64,000 nucleotides of DNA from an uncultured Oceanospirillaceae bacterium (GCA_937138495.1 CAKZPE010000050.1:81563-145562), one strand, 5' to 3'; shown: positions 8,319-19,213, numbered from the stretch's first letter. The notes: generated by a model from the sequence alone, not told the origin. Translations and numbers: made by a program.

Positions 8319-9869
8319 ATGCAGGCAAAGGTGATATTTGATCAACAGCTTCGCTGGCAGGATCTGGTCGCGGTGGCTGACGGTGCCACACTGGATATAA
8401 GTGATCTCCGCTGGCAGCGGATGCGCCGTGCCCGGCAGGCAGTGATGGATATGGTTGAACGGGGTGAGCGGGCGTATGGCATCACCACCGGGCTGGGGGA
8501 TTTGTGTAATCATCTGTTAGCGCCGGCAGAGCTGGCGGATATGTCCCGGGGGACCATTCTTAATCATGCCTGCGGCGTAGGTCCGGTGCTGGAAAAAAGG
8601 CAGGTACGGGCGATCATGGCAGCAGCTATTGCTAATTACAGCCATGGCTATTCCGGTATCTCGGTGGATATCGTCACCGCCCTTCTAAATATGCTGAATG
8701 CCGGTGTAACTCCGCTGGTGCCGGAGCAGGGGTCGGTCGGATATCTGACTCACATGGCTCATATAGCTCTGCCGTTGTTGGGGGTAGGAGATGTGGAATA
8801 TCAGGGTGAGATTATCCCGGCGACTGTTGCCTTGCGGCAGGCGGATATTGCATTGCCTGAAATCGGCCCGAAAGATGGCCTGAGTCTGGTGAACGGCACG
8901 CCCTGTATGACTGGGCTGGCCTGTCTGGTGGTTGCTGATACGGAACATTTACTGGGTTGGGCTGATATCAGTGCGGCCCTCAGTTTTGAAGCCTGTGGTG
9001 GTCAGCTGGCTGCTTTCGGTGAAGCGAATCTGGCTTTAAAAGCATCGCCGCAGGTTAGCGATGTCGGGCATCGTCTGCGTTGTTTTCTGAGCGATAGCCG
9101 CTGGCTCGAATCCCGGCAGGGACGGCACACTCAGGATGCACTTAGTCTGCGTTCGATTCCTCAGATTCACGGTGCCTGTCGTCAGCAATGGCAGCATTTC
9201 AGTGAACAGGTTAACCGGGAGCTGAATGCGGCCACGGATAATCCGCTGATATTGGAAGAGGCGGGATGCTTCCGGGTGATCTCGCAGGCGAATCCCCATG
9301 GGGAAAGTCTGGCGCTGGCCAGTGATGGTCTGGCGCCGGCGCTGGCGGAACTGACATCTGCCGCTGAGCGGCGCAGTTACCGGTTGTTGAATCCACAGGT
9401 CAGTGGTTTGCCGGGATATCTCACCGATGAGGGCGGGATCAGTTCCGGTCTGATGATTGTGCAGTATGTCAGTGCGTCACTGACGGCTGAGAACCGTCGT
9501 CATGCACAGCCGGTATCGGTGGATAACTATGTGACTTCCGGTCTGCAGGAAGATCATCTGAGCTTTGGCACCAGTGCGGTACTGAGGCTGTTTAAGCAGC
9601 TTGCCAATGTGCGCAAGGTGTTGGCTATTGAGTTGATGTGCGCCGCGCAGGCCTGTGACTTTATCGCGGCGGACCAGCCACAGGAGAGCAATGTTTTCAG
9701 CCGGGGCGGCTGGGCATTGTGGCAACTGATACGCCAAAGTATCCCCCATTACACCCGGGAGCGCTGGGTGGCCAGAGATATTCAGGAACTGGATGACTTA
9801 TTGGCAAATCCGGCCGTATTGTCAACGCTGGAGCAGGATACAGGTATAGGAGAGATTGAACATGTTTGA
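8319..9869 (+). CDS. HAL/PAL-family protein lacking the MIO-forming Ala-Ser-Gly (HutH paralogue)
   Basis: A 516-residue full-length homologue of histidine ammonia-lyase within the hut operon. In true lyases the loop after GSVG is [11 protein letters not shown], and Ala-Ser-Gly cyclises to the electrophilic MIO cofactor. Here the loop reads GSVG (138-141) then [14 protein letters not shown]: the triad is missing by a clean three-residue deletion. The early active-site tyrosine is kept (Y53 in AYGITTGLG), but the QDPYSLRC motif of HutH is QDALSLRS, losing the second tyrosine. Standard ammonia-lyase chemistry therefore looks impossible. The frame is intact and its stop overlaps the next gene by 8 bases, so it is co-expressed with real hutH. 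Pseudomonad hut loci also carry a second hutH-like gene. A regulatory partner or a different reaction are both possible. Confidence 0.85.
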   Translation: MQAKVIFDQQLRWQDLVAVADGATLDISDLRWQRMRRARQAVMDMVERGERAYGITTGLGDLCNHLLAPAELADMSRGTILNHACGVGPVLEKRQVRAIMAAAIANYSHGYSGISVDIVTALLNMLNAGVTPLVPEQGSVGYLTHMAHIALPLLGVGDVEYQGEIIPATVALRQADIALPEIGPKDGLSLVNGTPCMTGLACLVVADTEHLLGWADISAALSFEACGGQLAAFGEANLALKASPQVSDVGHRLRCFLSDSRWLESRQGRHTQDALSLRSIPQIHGACRQQWQHFSEQVNRELNAATDNPLILEEAGCFRVISQANPHGESLALASDGLAPALAELTSAAERRSYRLLNPQVSGLPGYLTDEGGISSGLMIVQYVSASLTAENRRHAQPVSVDNYVTSGLQEDHLSFGTSAVLRLFKQLANVRKVLAIELMCAAQACDFIAADQPQESNVFSRGGWALWQLIRQSIPHYTRERWVARDIQELDDLLANPAVLSTLEQDTGIGEIEHV

Positions 9870-11409
9870 GTTACAACTGGAACCCGGCAGCCTGACACTT
9901 GCTGATTTACGTCAGGTCAGCCGCCGCCGTTTACGGCTGGGACTGAGTCCGGCAGCCGTGCCGGCGATTGATGCCAGTACCGAGGTCGTTAACCGGGTGA
10001 TTGAAGAAGACCGGACTGTGTACGGCATTAATACCGGCTTTGGCTTACTGGCCAATACACGGATTGCCAGTGAAGATCTGGAAACTCTGCAGCGCAGCAT
10101 CGTATTGTCCCACGCTGCAGGTATTGGTGAACTGATGAGCGATGCCACCGTGCGGCTGATGATGGTGCTGAAGATTAACAGCCTGGCACGGGGGTTTTCC
10201 GGTGTGCGGTTAACGGTTATTGAAGCGCTGATCTGCCTGCTGAATGCGGAAGTCTTTCCCTGCATTCCGAGCAAGGGATCTGTAGGGGCGTCCGGTGATC
10301 TGGCTCCGCTGGCGCATATGAGTGCGGTACTTCTGGGGGAGGGGCGTGCACGTTATAAAGGGGAAGAAATTTCCGGCCAGGCAGCACTGGCGATTGCCGG
10401 TATCGAACCGCTGACGCTGGCGCCTAAAGAAGGTCTGGCGTTGCTGAATGGTACACAGGCATCGACGGCATTTGCGCTGGAAGGCTTATTCCATGCGGAA
10501 GATTTGTTTGCTTCAGGAGTCGTCTGTGGTGCGTTGTCAGTTGAGGCAGCGCTGGGTAGCCGCCGACCGTTCGATCCGCGGATTCATGCGGCCCGGGGTC
10601 AGGTGGGCCAGATTGATACTGCCGCGGCCTATCGTAGCCTGCTGAGTGATAACAGTGAACTGGGGGAATCTCATGTTGGCTGTGAAAAAGTACAGGACCC
10701 ATATTCATTACGCTGTCAGCCTCAGGTGATGGGGGCTTGCCTGGATCAGATCCGCCATGCCGCTCAGGTGCTGGTGATTGAGGCGAATGGTGTGTCGGAT
10801 AATCCGCTGGTCTGTGCGGCCGAAAACGATATTATTTCCGGCGGTAATTTTCATGCTGAACCGGTGGCGATGGTGGCGGATAACCTCGCAATCGCTATCG
10901 CTGAAATCGGCTCGCTGGCAGAGCGGCGTATTGCCCTGCTGATTGATAGCGGACTCTCCGGTTTGCCGCCGTTTCTGGTGGATAACGGCGGGGTGAATTC
11001 AGGCTTTATGATTGCTCAGGTAACGGCCGCAGCGCTGGCCAGTGAGAATAAAACTCTGGCGCATCCTGCCTCGGTGGACAGTCTGCCGACTTCTGCCAAT
11101 CAGGAGGATCATGTATCAATGGCGACATTTGCCGGCCGGCGTTTGCGGGATATGGCCGAAAATACCCGGGGTATACTGGCGGTCGAATTGCTAAGTGCTG
11201 CGCAGGGACTGGATTTCCGGGCACCGGTAAAAACCTCTGAACGCCTGGAACAGGCTAAGTCGGCATTACGTGCCCGGGTACCTTTTTATGATCAGGACCG
11301 GTATTTTGCGGAAGACATTGCCCAGGCCAATGCGTTGTTGGCCGAAGCACCGCATAACGAATCCATGCCGTCAGCGTTGTTGCCATCGTTGGTGGCAGAA
11401 CCGGCCTGA
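9862..11409 (+). CDS. hutH: Histidine ammonia-lyase HutH
   Basis: Catalyses the first step of histidine degradation, L-histidine to urocanate and ammonia, using the MIO prosthetic group. The 515-residue product contains [15 protein letters not shown] with the MIO triad A143-S144-G145, YGINTGFG and [15 protein letters not shown], all intact. The frame opens at a TTG at 9856, but ATG 9862 follows TAGGAGAG at good spacing. It overlaps the end of the MIO-less paralogue by 8 bases, which suggests translational coupling. hutI follows 14 bases after the stop. Confidence 0.97.
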   Translation: MFELQLEPGSLTLADLRQVSRRRLRLGLSPAAVPAIDASTEVVNRVIEEDRTVYGINTGFGLLANTRIASEDLETLQRSIVLSHAAGIGELMSDATVRLMMVLKINSLARGFSGVRLTVIEALICLLNAEVFPCIPSKGSVGASGDLAPLAHMSAVLLGEGRARYKGEEISGQAALAIAGIEPLTLAPKEGLALLNGTQASTAFALEGLFHAEDLFASGVVCGALSVEAALGSRRPFDPRIHAARGQVGQIDTAAAYRSLLSDNSELGESHVGCEKVQDPYSLRCQPQVMGACLDQIRHAAQVLVIEANGVSDNPLVCAAENDIISGGNFHAEPVAMVADNLAIAIAEIGSLAERRIALLIDSGLSGLPPFLVDNGGVNSGFMIAQVTAAALASENKTLAHPASVDSLPTSANQEDHVSMATFAGRRLRDMAENTRGILAVELLSAAQGLDFRAPVKTSERLEQAKSALRARVPFYDQDRYFAEDIAQANALLAEAPHNESMPSALLPSLVAEPA

Positions 11410-11423
11410 GCAGGAGTATGGGG

Positions 11424-12638
11424 ATGTATAGTCAGAGATGTCAGCATCTGTGGCATGGCTTTCATGCAGTCACCATGGAAGAAGGGCGCTATAACACCGT
11501 TGAGAATGCCGCGATTGCCGTGGATAACGGTGTTATCAGCTGGGTTGGCCGTTACGCTGATTTTTCTGGCGTGGCATCAGAGTACACTGATCTGGGTGGC
11601 GGTTGGGTTACCCCCGGGCTGATCGACTGCCACAGTCATATCGTGTTTGGCGCTAACCGCAGCCGGGAGTTTGAACTGCGTTTACAGGGTGCCAGCTACG
11701 AGGAAATTGCCCGGGCGGGCGGTGGCATTGCCAATACGGTGAAAGCTACCCGGCAAGCCAGTGATACAGAGCTGTTGCAACGTGCTGAAAGCCTGTTGCT
11801 GGATCTGATGGCTGATGGTGTCACCACGCTGGAAGTGAAATCCGGTTACGGTCTGGATCTGGAAAACGAAACCAAGATGCTTCGGGTAGCCAGAGAGCTG
11901 GAGAAACAGTGGCCGGTCGATATTATGACCACCTGTCTGGCGGCTCATGCTCTGCCACCGGAGTTCAGCGACGGTGATGCATATATAGATTATCTGTGTG
12001 AGACTGTTTTGCCGGCAATAGCAGAGCAGCAACTGGCGGATGCGGTAGATGGTTTTTGTGAAAAAATAGCGTTTTCTCCGGCGCAGATTAAGCGTTACCT
12101 GCAAACCGCTGTTGGGCTGGGGCTGCCCCTGAAGCTTCATGCGGAGCAATTGTCTGCACTGGGTGGCAGTAAGATGGCGGCAGAGCTGGGGGCGCTTTCG
12201 GTGGACCATCTTGAATATGCGACTGTCGAAGATGTCGCCGCAATGGCGGAATATGGCACGGTGGCAGTTATTCTGCCCGGTGCTTTTTATGTGCTGAAGG
12301 AAACACAGCAACCGCCGGTTCAGTTATTGCGGGATTATAATGTGCCAATGGCGCTGGCCAGTGATGCCAATCCGGGCTCATCGCCGGTGCGGTCTTTACG
12401 GCTGATGATGAACATGGCCTGCACTCTGTTTGGCTTTACCCCTGAGGAAGCGCTGGCGGGCGTGACATGCCACGCCGCCCGGGCGCTGGGGCTGGCTGAA
12501 ACCCATGGAATTCTTACGGCCGGTAAGCAGGCCGATTTTGTTTGCTGGAACATAGAATCACCTGCTGAGCTAAGCTATTGGTTAGGGGGACGCCTGAATA
12601 AAGCCAGAGTGAAGCGAGGTGTACGCCGTGATATCTGA
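11424..12638 (+). CDS. hutI: Imidazolonepropionase HutI
   Basis: Metal-dependent amidohydrolase that opens the ring of 4-imidazolone-5-propanoate to give N-formimino-L-glutamate, the third step. The product is 404 residues, the usual size. [12 protein letters not shown] supplies the first metal ligands, [12 protein letters not shown] is the substrate-loop signature, and [10 protein letters not shown] carries the catalytic Asp. ATG 11424 was preferred over ATG 11418 because AGGAG at 11412-11416 is only one base from the latter and seven from the former. The end overlaps hutG by 11 bases. Confidence 0.95.
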   Translation: MYSQRCQHLWHGFHAVTMEEGRYNTVENAAIAVDNGVISWVGRYADFSGVASEYTDLGGGWVTPGLIDCHSHIVFGANRSREFELRLQGASYEEIARAGGGIANTVKATRQASDTELLQRAESLLLDLMADGVTTLEVKSGYGLDLENETKMLRVARELEKQWPVDIMTTCLAAHALPPEFSDGDAYIDYLCETVLPAIAEQQLADAVDGFCEKIAFSPAQIKRYLQTAVGLGLPLKLHAEQLSALGGSKMAAELGALSVDHLEYATVEDVAAMAEYGTVAVILPGAFYVLKETQQPPVQLLRDYNVPMALASDANPGSSPVRSLRLMMNMACTLFGFTPEEALAGVTCHAARALGLAETHGILTAGKQADFVCWNIESPAELSYWLGGRLNKARVKRGVRRDI

Positions 12639-13443
12639 TCCGTTTGAATTTACACCGGGGACGACACCGTTGCTGGTCAGCATGCCACACTCCGGTCTGC
12701 AACTGACCGATGCGGTGGCCAGTGGGCTGACAGCATCGGCCCTGCAGCTGGCCGATACTGACTGGTTTATTCCCGAACTATACAGTTTTCTGAGTGAGTT
12801 AGGTGTGGGGGTAATCCGTGCAAACTATTCCCGCTATGTGCTTGATCTGAACCGTTCGCTGGATGATAAACCGTTGTATGCGGGTAAGGTGACCGGGTTG
12901 TTTCCGGATATCAGCTTTGCCGATGACAGCCTTTTCTTGCCCGGACAGGCGCCGGAAGAAGATGAGCGGGAACGCTATAAACAGCAAATATGGCGGCCCT
13001 ATCATCAGCAGATCCGTAACGAGCTTGACCGGCTGAAAGCCGTACACGGCAATGCGATGTTGTTTGATGCCCACAGTATCGCGCCGCGGGTACCGATGTT
13101 GTTTGACGGCCGTTTGCCGGATTTTAATTTTGGTACGAACAACGGGGCCAGTTGCCGGTTTGGTTTAACGTCTCAGTTAGAGGCCCTGACCTGTGCGGAT
13201 GGGCGCTATACCTGTGTGACTGATGGCCGTTTTAAAGGAGGCTTTATAACCCGTCATTTCGGTCAGCCTGCGGAAGGCATTGAGAGCCTGCAGCTGGAGC
13301 TGTCACAGGGGACCTATCTGGACGATGCCGCTTTTACTGCGAAGCGTTTTGGTGCGTATCAGATTGATCCTAAAAAGCTGTGCCATGTGCAGCCACTGTT
13401 ACGGCAGATTACCCAACATCTGCTGGATGCTCTGCAGCACTAA
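12628..13443 (+). CDS. hutG: N-formylglutamate deformylase HutG
   Basis: Hydrolyses N-formyl-L-glutamate to glutamate and formate, the last step of the HutF branch. The 271-residue product shows the family segments [23 protein letters not shown] and [12 protein letters not shown]; histidines and acidic residues in these are probably the zinc site. GTG 12628 is chosen because AGCGAGG lies eight bases upstream; another GTG nine bases earlier overlaps that site. The gene overlaps hutI by 11 bases and its last 4 bases overlap the convergent regulator gene. No terminator is visible between them. Confidence 0.92.
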   Translation: MISDPFEFTPGTTPLLVSMPHSGLQLTDAVASGLTASALQLADTDWFIPELYSFLSELGVGVIRANYSRYVLDLNRSLDDKPLYAGKVTGLFPDISFADDSLFLPGQAPEEDERERYKQQIWRPYHQQIRNELDRLKAVHGNAMLFDAHSIAPRVPMLFDGRLPDFNFGTNNGASCRFGLTSQLEALTCADGRYTCVTDGRFKGGFITRHFGQPAEGIESLQLELSQGTYLDDAAFTAKRFGAYQIDPKKLCHVQPLLRQITQHLLDALQH

Positions 13444-14273
13444 ATTGTTTTTTGGATATCCAGACATAACTGACTGGCCTGATGAGGCAGGATATCTGCA
13501 ATCCTCACCAGATGGTCGAAGTGTTTCGACAGGCCACTGATTTGCTCGCTGCCGGTGACCATCAGATAGGTGCCCCCCAGATATATGGCTGCACGTTGAT
13601 TGCCAAATACAGTTAATGGCGCGGAATAGTGCTTCAGCCGATCATAAAAATGTACCCGCAGAGTGGGATAATACTCATCAGTGAGGCGGGCCATATATTC
13701 AAACTGAGCCATGCGTAACGCCCGGGGGATGTTCTGCCAGATCCCCTGTCCCTGTGCCAGTTCATGTAGCGCCTGTAACGGCATGCATATTTCCAGATCA
13801 TTGCCCCGTTCCTGAACGGTTTTCAGCAGGTCTTCACCAAAATTGTACCGGGGAGAAGCCCGGTGAGGTTCCAGTTCGTGATTAACCAGTTCCGGCAGGC
13901 TGAGCATGTCCGGCAGGTAGGCGGGGACATAACGGGTTTTTCCGCCATTAATTTCAGCGCGCCACTGGGTCAGGGGAGAATGCTGGGCCTGGTCCGGTAT
14001 CAGTTCGATCTCGGCGCTGCTGGAGACCTGCAGGCTGGCATCACTGGCGCCGGCAACCCCCAATAGCCAGTCCACAGAAACACCCTGTGCCGCAGCGATC
14101 CTCATCAGGGCTTCAGCGCGGGGCAGACGCAAATTAGCCGGGTCGAGAAACTGGCTCATGGCTGAACGGTCCAGCTGGCACTGCCGGGCGAATTCGCTGG
14201 GGTTAAGGCCGGACTGATCCAGTAAATCTTTCAGACGCTCACGAAATACCGGGGCTATTTCCCTTTTATCCAT
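13440..14273 (-). CDS. XRE-type helix-turn-helix regulator with unassigned C-terminal domain
   Basis: A 277-residue DNA-binding protein. Residues about 10-70 form a Cro/C1-type helix-turn-helix (RERLKDLLDQSGLNPSEFAR, LDRSAMSQFLDPAN, GVSVDWLLGVAG). The remaining 200 residues match no domain I recognise; they contain RYVPAYLPDMLSLPELV and QFEYMARLTDEYYPTLRVHF and could sense a small molecule. It is divergent from a desaturase gene, and the AT-rich gap between them holds TTGTATAAAT-type inverted and direct repeats that look like its operators. The likely role is autoregulation plus control of the desaturase pair. Its 3' end overlaps hutG tail to tail by 4 bases. Confidence 0.75.
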   Translation of the reverse strand: MDKREIAPVFRERLKDLLDQSGLNPSEFARQCQLDRSAMSQFLDPANLRLPRAEALMRIAAAQGVSVDWLLGVAGASDASLQVSSSAEIELIPDQAQHSPLTQWRAEINGGKTRYVPAYLPDMLSLPELVNHELEPHRASPRYNFGEDLLKTVQERGNDLEICMPLQALHELAQGQGIWQNIPRALRMAQFEYMARLTDEYYPTLRVHFYDRLKHYSAPLTVFGNQRAAIYLGGTYLMVTGSEQISGLSKHFDHLVRIADILPHQASQLCLDIQKTI

Positions 14274-14290
14274 GATGATTACCCGTTGTT

Positions 14291-14364
14291 TTGTATAAAT
14301 TACAATATTTGTATTTATACAACAAAGTGATTTAACTGCTGTAAATTTTATACATAAATTACAA
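14291..14364. promoter_or_regulatory. Operator-like repeats between the XRE regulator and the desaturase
   Basis: A perfect 10-base inverted repeat, TTGTATAAAT (14291-14300) and ATTTATACAA (14313-14322), lies just upstream of the regulator start. An 11-base direct repeat, ATAAATTACAA, occurs at 14295-14305 and again at 14354-14364, closer to the desaturase. The arrangement suits a regulator acting on two divergent promoters. No clear -35/-10 pair could be assigned. Confidence 0.5.
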
Positions 14365-14430
14365 ATTCACAAATAGCCTCAAATAATGCCAGAGCATATG
14401 CTTTTCTTATTGAAAGGTAAGGAGAGATAT

Positions 14431-15369
14431 ATGCACGCCAGAGATGGAATCCGGATAGAGTGGCCGACTTTATTGCTGATTATTGCCTGCTATGCCAGTT
14501 GGTGGCTGGCAGTGTCGGTTGTTGGCTGGAGCGCGTTTGTGTGGCTGAGTATACCGGTGCTACTGGCGTTACAGTCTTCGTTACAGCATGAAGTTTTGCA
14601 TCATCACCCGACGGGTTGGCGCTGGCTGAATGAAGCACTGGTGTTCCTGCCGGTCGGTGTTTTCTTGCCGTATGAACGCTTTAGGGACAGCCATTTGATC
14701 CATCATCGGGATGAGAATCTCACGGACCCTTATGATGACCTGGAGTCGCATTATGTTGATCCTCAGCGGTGGCAAACGCTGCCAACAGCGATAAGGGATA
14801 TTTACAACTTCAATAACAGTTTATTGGGGCGGATGCTGATCGGGCCGGGGCTTTCCCTGTGGTTGTTTTACCGCAGCGACCTGCGGGTTGTGATGGCCGG
14901 GGACTGGTCGGTTATCCGGGCGTATCTGATGCACCTGGTGGGGCTGATCCCGATGTTGTGGTGGCTGTCTGAAGTGGCGCAGGTGAGTCTCGGGCTGTAT
15001 ATGCTGTGCGCTTATGCGGGGCTGTCGATTCTCAAGATCCGTACCTTTCTGGAACATCGGGCACATTTTGCTGTTGCGGCGCGTACGGTAATCGTTGAAG
15101 ACCGTGGGCCGCTGGCTTTTCTGTTTCTGAATAATAATTTTCATCTGGTGCATCATCAGTATCCCGGAGTGGCCTGGTATCTTTTACCGGCGCTCTACCG
15201 GAAGCAGCGGGAACAGTTTCTGACGGATAATCAGCATTATCGGTATGCCAACTACCGTGAAGTGTTTAAAGAATATTTTCTGCAGGCAAAAGAACCGGTA
15301 CCTCATCCGCAAATGCCGGTGACGCAAAACTCTCAGGTGGAGCAACGCTCCGGTGAGGTGACCGGATGA
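14431..15369 (+). CDS. Membrane fatty-acid desaturase-type di-iron protein
   Basis: Integral-membrane protein of the desaturase/hydroxylase superfamily, which uses a non-haem di-iron centre and O2 on acyl or hydrocarbon chains. From ATG 14431 (GGAG six bases upstream) it has 312 residues with hydrophobic segments near the start and centre. The three histidine boxes are complete: HEVLHHH (residues 53-59), HLIHH (88-92) and HLVHH (238-242). The substrate is not clear; fatty acid, carotenoid and related compounds all fit. The stop overlaps the next start (ATGA), so it is translationally coupled to a PhnD-like protein, and it is probably controlled by the divergent XRE regulator. Confidence 0.85.
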   Translation: MHARDGIRIEWPTLLLIIACYASWWLAVSVVGWSAFVWLSIPVLLALQSSLQHEVLHHHPTGWRWLNEALVFLPVGVFLPYERFRDSHLIHHRDENLTDPYDDLESHYVDPQRWQTLPTAIRDIYNFNNSLLGRMLIGPGLSLWLFYRSDLRVVMAGDWSVIRAYLMHLVGLIPMLWWLSEVAQVSLGLYMLCAYAGLSILKIRTFLEHRAHFAVAARTVIVEDRGPLAFLFLNNNFHLVHHQYPGVAWYLLPALYRKQREQFLTDNQHYRYANYREVFKEYFLQAKEPVPHPQMPVTQNSQVEQRSGEVTG

Positions 15370-16190
15370 TTGCACGTTTTCCCATGTATGACTGGCCGGA
15401 GCTGAAAGAACAGCATACCGCTATGTGGCAGCATCTGGCAGCGGTGTTGCGAGAAGATCTACCCGCTGAACTTGCTGTGCCAGAGACTCTGGCCAGAGAC
15501 GGAGATATCGTTCAGCAGTGGTGTTCGCCGTCTTTGCTGGTGGGACAAACCTGCGGCCTGCCATTTGCACAGGGGCTGTATAAACAAACCACTTTACTGG
15601 GAAGCCCTGTCTATCGGCTGGAAGATTGTCTGACGGGTGACTACTACAGCGTGATTGTGGCAGCGCCCGGGGTGGATGTTGCCGGGATACGTTTGGAGGG
15701 GGTTGAGGCAGTGGCTGAACCCGGGAGTAAGCTTCGGGCGGCGGTCAATGCAACAGATTCCCAGTCAGGCTTTTCTGCCCTTTTGCACAGCCTGGCTAAG
15801 TTTTCGCTGAGCGAAGTGTACGTGTCTGGCAGCCACCGTGCTTCGGTGCAGATGCTGGCGGCCGGCGAGGCGGATATTGCCAGTATAGATGCCGTGAGCT
15901 GGGCGCTGGCGCAGCGCTATGAGCCAACTGCCCAGGGGTTACAGGTAATCGGTTTAAGTGAGCCAACGCCCTGCTTGCCGATGATCAGTGGTGTCAGTGA
16001 GTATGCAAGGCAGATCAGCCGGAGTCTGATGCGGGGGATCGCTTCACTGGATGAATCACTGAAAGCCGATTTGTTACTGGAAGGGTTGGTGCAGCGCAGC
16101 ACGTCAGAGTATCTGTTTCTGTCGCCCCGGCTGGCCGGGGCGATGCAGAAACATGGTCTGACAGAGGTTAGCGTTCAAGCAACGGCTTAA
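15366..16190 (+). CDS. PhnD/PBP-like solute-binding domain protein without signal peptide
   Basis: A 274-residue protein resembling the PhnD-like phosphate/phosphonate ABC-transporter binding proteins: [14 protein letters not shown], a phosphate-binding-like turn [20 protein letters not shown] and [13 protein letters not shown] are typical of the two-lobed periplasmic-binding fold. No signal peptide is visible, since it starts [13 protein letters not shown], and no permease or ATPase gene is near. It may be a cytosolic binding or sensor protein. The start overlaps the desaturase stop by 4 bases, and the 3' end overlaps the convergent uvrA gene by 23 bases. The ligand cannot be inferred. Confidence 0.7.
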   Translation: MIARFPMYDWPELKEQHTAMWQHLAAVLREDLPAELAVPETLARDGDIVQQWCSPSLLVGQTCGLPFAQGLYKQTTLLGSPVYRLEDCLTGDYYSVIVAAPGVDVAGIRLEGVEAVAEPGSKLRAAVNATDSQSGFSALLHSLAKFSLSEVYVSGSHRASVQMLAAGEADIASIDAVSWALAQRYEPTAQGLQVIGLSEPTPCLPMISGVSEYARQISRSLMRGIASLDESLKADLLLEGLVQRSTSEYLFLSPRLAGAMQKHGLTEVSVQATA

Positions 16191-18990
16191 GGAACTGGCC
16201 GGTGTAGGAATGCTCAGTGGCGGCAACGTCTTCAGGCGTACCGGTGGCGATGATATGGCCGCCTTTGGTACCGCCTTCAGGCCCCAGGTCGACGATCCAG
16301 TCGGCTGTCTTGATGACATCCAGATTGTGTTCAATAACCACGATGGTGTTGCCGTGATCCCTTAACCGGTAAAGCACGTTCAGCAGTTGCTGAATATCAT
16401 AGAAGTGCAGACCTGTAGTCGGCTCATCCAGAATATACAGGGTTTTGCCGGTGTCCCGTTTACTCAGTTCTTTAGCCAGTTTTACCCGCTGAGCTTCACC
16501 GCCGGAGAGAGTGGTAGCAGCCTGTCCAAGACGGATGTAGCTAAGGCCTACATCGATCAGGGTTTGCAAGCGACGGGACAGCGCCGGAATGGCATCGAAG
16601 AATTCCCGGCCGTCTTCAACGGTCATTTCCAGTACTTCGTCGATGCTCTTACCCTTGTATTTCACTTCCAGTGTTTCGCGGTTATAACGCTTGCCTTTAC
16701 AGACGTCACAAGGCACATACACATCCGGCAGGAAGTGCATTTCCACCTTGATAACCCCGTCACCCTGACAGGCTTCACAGCGGCCGCCTTTAACGTTAAA
16801 GCTAAAGCGTCCCGGTTTGTAGCCGCGGGCTCGGGCTTCCTGAGTACCTGCAAACAGTTCACGGATCGGGGTGAAGATGCCGGTGTAGGTGGCCGGGTTA
16901 GAGCGCGGTGTACGGCCAATCGGACTCTGGTCGATATCGATGACCTTGTCCATCTGCTTCAGGCCATCAATCTCCTGATGCGGCGCGGCGTCCAGTGTGG
17001 TGGCCTTATTCAGTTCGGTGGCTGCCAGTGGATACAGAGTACCGTTAATCAGGGTGGATTTACCGGAGCCTGATACACCTGTTACACAGGTCAGCAGGCC
17101 CAGCGGGATCTCCAGATTTACTTCATTCAGGTTGTTACCGGTCGCGCCCAGCAGCTTCAGCCAGCGACCATCCGGGGCGTTACGCTTGCTGGGAACTTCG
17201 ATTTTCCGGCGGCCGGAAATGTAGTCGCCGGTGATAGAGTTTTCGTTATCCATTACCTGTTGCGGTGTGCCCTGAGCGATGATTTCGCCGCCGTGTACAC
17301 CGGCGCCCGGGCCGACATCGATAACATGATCTGCCAGGCGGATGGCATCTTCGTCGTGCTCCACAACGATGACGGTGTTACCCAGATCCCGCAGGTGAAC
17401 CAGGGTTTTCAGCAGGCGGTCGTTGTCCCGCTGATGCAGGCCGATTGAGGGTTCATCCAGTATGTACATGACACCGACGAGGCCGGCACCGATCTGGCTG
17501 GCCAGACGGATGCGCTGCGCTTCCCCGCCAGACAGGGTTTCGGCGCTGCGTTCCAGTGACAGATAATCCAGGCCAACATTCACCAGGAAGGCAAGGCGCA
17601 GGCGGATTTCCTTGACAATCTTGTCGGCGATTTCACCACGCTTACCGCTCAGTTTCAGGGTTTCGAAATAGTCATAACAGTCACCGATGGCCATTTCTAC
17701 GATTTGTGGCAGGGTTTCGGTCGCAATGAAAACGTGACGCGCGTCGCGGCGTAAACGGCTGCCGTCACAGGACGGGCAGGACTGCATGTTGATGTATTTA
17801 GACAGATCTTCCCGGACCATCTCTGATTCGGTTTCCCGATAGCGGCGCTCCAGGTTATTCAGTACCCCCTCAAATGGATGGGATTTGCTGATAGAGTCGC
17901 CCCGGTCGTTCAGGTACTTAAAGGCGATGTTGTCTTTACCACTGCCTTGCAGAATGACTTTCTGTTGCTTGGCGCTCAGCTCACCAAACGGCGTGTTGAT
18001 ATCAAAATCATAATGAGCGGCAACGGCTTTTAGCTGCTGGAAGTAGTACAGCGCACGGCGGTCCCAGCCACGGATTGCCCCCTCTGAAAGGGTTAGCCCG
18101 GGATCGCACACTACTTTTTTCGGATCAAAAAACTGCTTAACACCCAGGCCGTCGCAGGATGAACATGCGCCGTGGGGGTTGTTAAACGAGAACATCCGCG
18201 GTTCCAGTTCCTGGATGCTGTGGCCACACTTCGGACAGGCAAAACGGGCAGAGAAAACCATGTCTTCGCCATCACCGTCCATGTAGCAAACGGTAGCGAT
18301 ACCGTCGGTCAGGTTCAGTGCGGTTTCGAATGACTCTGCCAGACGGGCCTGCAGATCGGGGCGGACTTTAAAGCGGTCGACTACCGCTTCAATGTTGTGT
18401 TTCTTGTTCTTGTCCAGCTCAGGTGCGCTGTCGATGTCCACCACAATGCCGTCAATGCGGGCGCGGACAAATCCCTGAGTTTTCAATTCGCTGATGGTGT
18501 GTAAGTGCTCACCTTTTCGGCCCTGTACAATCGGTGCCAGCAGCATCAGTTTACTGCCCTCAGGCAGGGCGACTACCTGATCGACCATCTGACTGACAGT
18601 CTGAGCGGCCAGTGGCAGGTCGTGATCCGGACAGCGGGGTTCACCGGCACGGGCAAACAGCAAACGCAGATAATCGTAAATTTCAGTTATGGTTCCCACG
18701 GTGGAACGGGGGTTGTGGGAGGTGGATTTCTGCTCAATGGAGATTGCCGGAGATAAACCTTCAATGTGATCCACATCGGGTTTTTCCATGACCGACAGGA
18801 ATTGCCGGGCATACGTAGACAGGGATTCCACATAGCGGCGCTGGCCTTCTGCATAGAGAGTGTCAAACGCCAGCGATGATTTGCCAGACCCGGAAAGCCC
18901 GGTGATAACAACCAGCTTATCGCGGGGGATTTCCAGATCGATATTCTTAAGATTGTGGGTACGGGCCCCGCGAACCAGGATTTGTTCCAT
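16168..18990 (-). CDS. uvrA: Excinuclease ABC subunit A
   Basis: Damage-recognition ATPase of nucleotide excision repair; loads UvrB at lesions. The product is 940 residues from ATG 18990 ([19 protein letters not shown]), matching the family N-terminus and length; the frame extends 11 codons upstream to a TTG that is unlikely to be used. Both ABC modules are complete: Walker [13 protein letters not shown] and [12 protein letters not shown], signature [11 protein letters not shown] and [11 protein letters not shown], and zinc-binding cysteine pairs CPKC/CSSC and CEAC/CDVC. Divergent from ssb, with a LexA-type box between them, the arrangement known in E. coli. Confidence 0.98.
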   Translation of the reverse strand: MEQILVRGARTHNLKNIDLEIPRDKLVVITGLSGSGKSSLAFDTLYAEGQRRYVESLSTYARQFLSVMEKPDVDHIEGLSPAISIEQKSTSHNPRSTVGTITEIYDYLRLLFARAGEPRCPDHDLPLAAQTVSQMVDQVVALPEGSKLMLLAPIVQGRKGEHLHTISELKTQGFVRARIDGIVVDIDSAPELDKNKKHNIEAVVDRFKVRPDLQARLAESFETALNLTDGIATVCYMDGDGEDMVFSARFACPKCGHSIQELEPRMFSFNNPHGACSSCDGLGVKQFFDPKKVVCDPGLTLSEGAIRGWDRRALYYFQQLKAVAAHYDFDINTPFGELSAKQQKVILQGSGKDNIAFKYLNDRGDSISKSHPFEGVLNNLERRYRETESEMVREDLSKYINMQSCPSCDGSRLRRDARHVFIATETLPQIVEMAIGDCYDYFETLKLSGKRGEIADKIVKEIRLRLAFLVNVGLDYLSLERSAETLSGGEAQRIRLASQIGAGLVGVMYILDEPSIGLHQRDNDRLLKTLVHLRDLGNTVIVVEHDEDAIRLADHVIDVGPGAGVHGGEIIAQGTPQQVMDNENSITGDYISGRRKIEVPSKRNAPDGRWLKLLGATGNNLNEVNLEIPLGLLTCVTGVSGSGKSTLINGTLYPLAATELNKATTLDAAPHQEIDGLKQMDKVIDIDQSPIGRTPRSNPATYTGIFTPIRELFAGTQEARARGYKPGRFSFNVKGGRCEACQGDGVIKVEMHFLPDVYVPCDVCKGKRYNRETLEVKYKGKSIDEVLEMTVEDGREFFDAIPALSRRLQTLIDVGLSYIRLGQAATTLSGGEAQRVKLAKELSKRDTGKTLYILDEPTTGLHFYDIQQLLNVLYRLRDHGNTIVVIEHNLDVIKTADWIVDLGPEGGTKGGHIIATGTPEDVAATEHSYTGQFLKPLLER

Positions 18991-19061
18991 CAGTATGTCC
19001 GACTTGTGCGCAAAAGGAGTCAATTATAGAGGCAGATGGTATATAAAAGCACCCTAAAAAG

Positions 19062-19077
19062 CTGTTTATTTATACAG
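19062..19077. promoter_or_regulatory. LexA (SOS) box between uvrA and ssb
   Basis: CTGTTTATTTATACAG fits CTGT-N8-ACAG exactly, with an AT-rich centre as in strong LexA sites. It lies 72 bases upstream of the uvrA start and 137 upstream of ssb. E. coli has an SOS box in the same intergenic region. Confidence 0.8.
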
Positions 19078-19213
19078 ATAATTGACGGGTGTTCAGAGGG
19101 GTAAATATGCTATGCTTGGCGCCAGGAAAATGAATCGGTCACCGTCCGGGACCGAACCAAGATCAACAGATGCAATATAGCCCCGCAGGACGCTGGGGGG
19201 AGTGGAGAATTCA

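Noticed and set aside
8319..9869. Calling the MIO-less hutH paralogue a pseudogene
   Set aside because: The frame is complete, has a good ribosome-binding site, overlaps hutH and keeps other family motifs; the deletion is in frame and confined to the loop.
11682..12311. Minus-strand frame of 209 codons inside hutI
   Set aside because: Shadow of hutI; no ribosome-binding site or recognisable domain.
12619..12627. Upstream GTG as the hutG start
   Set aside because: It overlaps its own would-be ribosome-binding site; the next GTG at 12628 has proper spacing.
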